This document shows positions 59,700 to 64,000 of a stretch of DNA of 64,000 bases, one piece after another. The stretch is from Ziziphus jujuba (Eukaryota > Streptophyta > Magnoliopsida > Rosales > Rhamnaceae): the NCBI RefSeq assembly GCF_031755915.1, contig NC_083388.1, positions 26,877,001 through 26,941,000 on the forward strand, given 5' to 3'. Made by a program: the position numbers and the translations under genes. The notes beneath the pieces are model-generated. The model had not been told where the DNA came from. It did not search any database and was given only the letters and a program-made list of their open reading frames with translations. Every line of letters starts with the position of its first letter. Position 1 is the stretch's first letter.

Positions 59700-61100
59700 A
59701 TACAACTCTAAATTGGGCCTGTTTCTTGAATAAGACTGGGGTATGAACTATTTTATGGTCCATCATCCTTTAGCCCACATCTATTGACCTAAAGTCCATA
59801 TCCATGAACCAAGACCGGACTAAGCCCCATGGCATGTGTACCATTACCCAGGGATAAAAGCCCACAGCCTTAGTCCATTGAGCCCGATGACCTAGGATCC
59901 AAGACCTAAAACACAAATCCAATTTCTATATATTTTTTAATTTACATATTTAATTATTTCTTTAAAAAAAAAAATCCAATTTCTATTTTTTCTCAAGTAA
60001 CTTGTGGCAAAAATGAATAAATAAATGAAAATGTACAAAAATGCCTAAAGTATCAACATTTAATTAAATATTCAAACCAATTTTCATTTTTTTTTCTTTT
60101 TTTAATTAAATATTGAAGATGAAGGATTCAAAATTTAGATACATTTTGCCCAAATAAAGATGAGTTTGGCACTGTTCTAACATTTTTTTATGAAGTTTGA
60201 GAAGTTCAAAGCTTCAAGCAATTATATTCCTACCAAGTAATTTAAGGGCAAACAAATCAAATCCCATTGGCTTTTTCTTTTTTTTACTTATTTTATATTT
60301 AAGGTCCTTTTGTCATTTGAAAAATAAGCTTGTCTTACCACGAAAATTCAAAATTTGACCAAGGGAAGTATCTGAAAGGAAATTGAAACTACAAGGAGAG
60401 TATGTGTAATTTAAAAAAAAAAAAAACAAACAAACAAACAAAAACAAAAACAAAAAGTATATATGAAAAAATCTGAAACTAAATGTGTAATTTGTGTAAT
60501 TTACCCTAATAAAGAAAACACAAGAAATCAATCGTTTTTCTTTTTTATAAAAAATAAAATTATATTAAAATTTTAAAACATGTCACTTAAATGACTTCAA
60601 TGTTAAAATTGTTGTCCAACTTACTTAAATGTAAATAATTAACTAATCTAAATTAAGCAATATTAGTTTTATTTTATATTCTACCAAAAATATTAATTAG
60701 ATGATTAAATAAATCGATTAAGAATTTACTTTATTTTCATTTCATTTTACTCTAACTGAAAATACAAACTAAATATAAACATATCCAAATATCATTAAAA
60801 AAATAAATGAAGAAAGTTATAAATCTTTTGAAATTAACGAGCCAAAAAAAACTATAGAATAATAATAATAGTTGTGATTTTTAATTATAAAAAGTTACTA
60901 CTTGTATTATATTTAATATTTTTCATTTGATTAGGCAAAAACCGGCTTCATTTTTGTCCTAATTTATTCGTGTTTGGAAGAGAAAGTCTATAATTTGAAC
61001 AGGTTGGTAGCTCCCTCTTTATCAAGTGTTGTGGCGGGTAGGTACGGTTGAGAATTTAATTCCACCACCAAAACTGGAAAAAAGCATCATTTGTATTTTT
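59700..61100. other. AT-rich intergenic DNA
   Basis: Upstream of F-box copy B. There is a stretch of lower AT content at 59,760-59,910 (CCA/GGAC-rich) that may be the old promoter; the remainder is A/T tracts. No gene recognised. Confidence 0.45.
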
Positions 61101-61104
61101 TTAG

Positions 61105-61230
61105 GCAGCCGTCCACTTTGATCCTGCTAAACCCATCGCTAAGCGTTAAAGTTTATGGTGAATTGGATCCAATACTTGGTGTTTTTTCTGGACATGTTCT
61201 TCAGAAACTGGAAATGGGGCTACAACTCGT
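61105..61230 (+). pseudogene. F-box scrap next to CRT3 (fragment D)
   Basis: The plus strand reads roughly DPAKPIAK, YGELDPILGV and then, after a shift, SSETGNG. This resembles the DAKPIGKYEQIGPNASLVLD / VFSSETGHW segment of F-box gene A. It is degenerate and rests on short matches, but its position immediately before the CRT3 3' end, convergent with it, mirrors both duplicated units. Confidence 0.45.
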
Positions 61231-61573
61231 ACCACGTCCATGTTTGAATAGAAATTTCATAATGTCGATGACAATTTTACACACTCAAGCTCATACCCTT
61301 TTTTTTCTTTATGTGTAGTAATAATAATATTGAATATTATTTGGACTTGTTATATTGGTCACAAAATATTCTCAGTAATTGAGCAAATGTTGCAGACTAC
61401 AGACAGACAGACAGAAATATTTAGACTTTGACAAGATCACATAAATTTCAAAACAATGTTACAGGGCTTGTAAACAATGCTGATACAATTATTATATCAC
61501 AAAAAAGTTTAGATGTTGGCAAATCTCTTTGTCAACAAAACCACCAAGCAAGGAGATATTTATAGAATCCGCA

Positions 61574-64000
<2,427 letters not shown>

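Noticed and set aside
61091..61318. 75-codon plus-strand frame as an independent gene
   Set aside because: Part of it resembles a shifted F-box segment, so it is better explained as a gene scrap.

Overview
This window is nuclear DNA from a flowering plant, most likely a woody eudicot. The genes carry many short introns with GT..AG borders, the intergenic DNA is very AT-rich and full of microsatellites, and every recognisable protein belongs to a plant family (LUC7-like, EMC10, ABCG half-transporter, CYP97A, F-box, calreticulin-3). A Rosales-type species is only a guess. I see no prokaryotic, organellar or CRISPR features.

Layout. (1) 1-8.24 kb is a conserved housekeeping pair transcribed divergently from one ~340-bp promoter: a LUC7-like U1 snRNP gene (minus, 3' end off the left edge) and EMC10 (plus). 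(2) 8.6-14.4 kb is repeat-rich, with a possible TIR element, duplicated CT tracts and three tandem diverged copies of a ~430-bp unit. (3) 14.5-16.8 kb holds a damaged copy of an eIF2alpha-kinase-like gene. (4) 17.2-18.9 kb has a ~735-bp tandem duplication that ends in a long inverted repeat. (5) 19.4-21.4 kb has unassigned coding-like remnants and a ~110-bp tandem repeat. (6) 23.2-27.0 kb is a decayed ABCG half-transporter (minus). (7) 27.3-31.4 kb holds a LINE 3' remnant and a plus-strand gene of about 404 aa, with an unrecognised N-terminal region and a nucleolin-like RRM. (8) 33.2-34.25 kb is a non-autonomous hAT-like element with a target-site duplication. (9) 35.7-40.75 kb is F-box gene A plus a fragment of a calreticulin-3 3' end. 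(10) 43.2-44.6 kb is an intact six-exon eIF2alpha-kinase-like gene (minus). (11) 48.6-50.2 kb is a CACTA-like terminus. (12) 53.6-56.0 kb is a CYP97A pseudogene (minus). (13) 56.0-59.6 kb contains an F-box scrap, a second calreticulin-3 tail and the inverted F-box pseudogene B. (14) 61.1-64 kb is another F-box scrap and the intact 3' part of calreticulin-3 (minus, running off the right edge).

The main theme is local gene shuffling. A convergent F-box / CRT3-tail unit exists in two opposite copies about 20 kb apart and as a remnant beside the real CRT3 gene. F-box copy A carries a promoter/5'UTR module shared with the RRM gene, while copy B has lost three codons to stops and a splice donor. 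Two kinase copies share exon lengths and an unusual HGD catalytic motif; one is intact and one is broken. Expressed genes therefore sit beside scraps of themselves. All exon borders were read by eye from frame continuity, splice signals and family resemblance; no alignment program was run.
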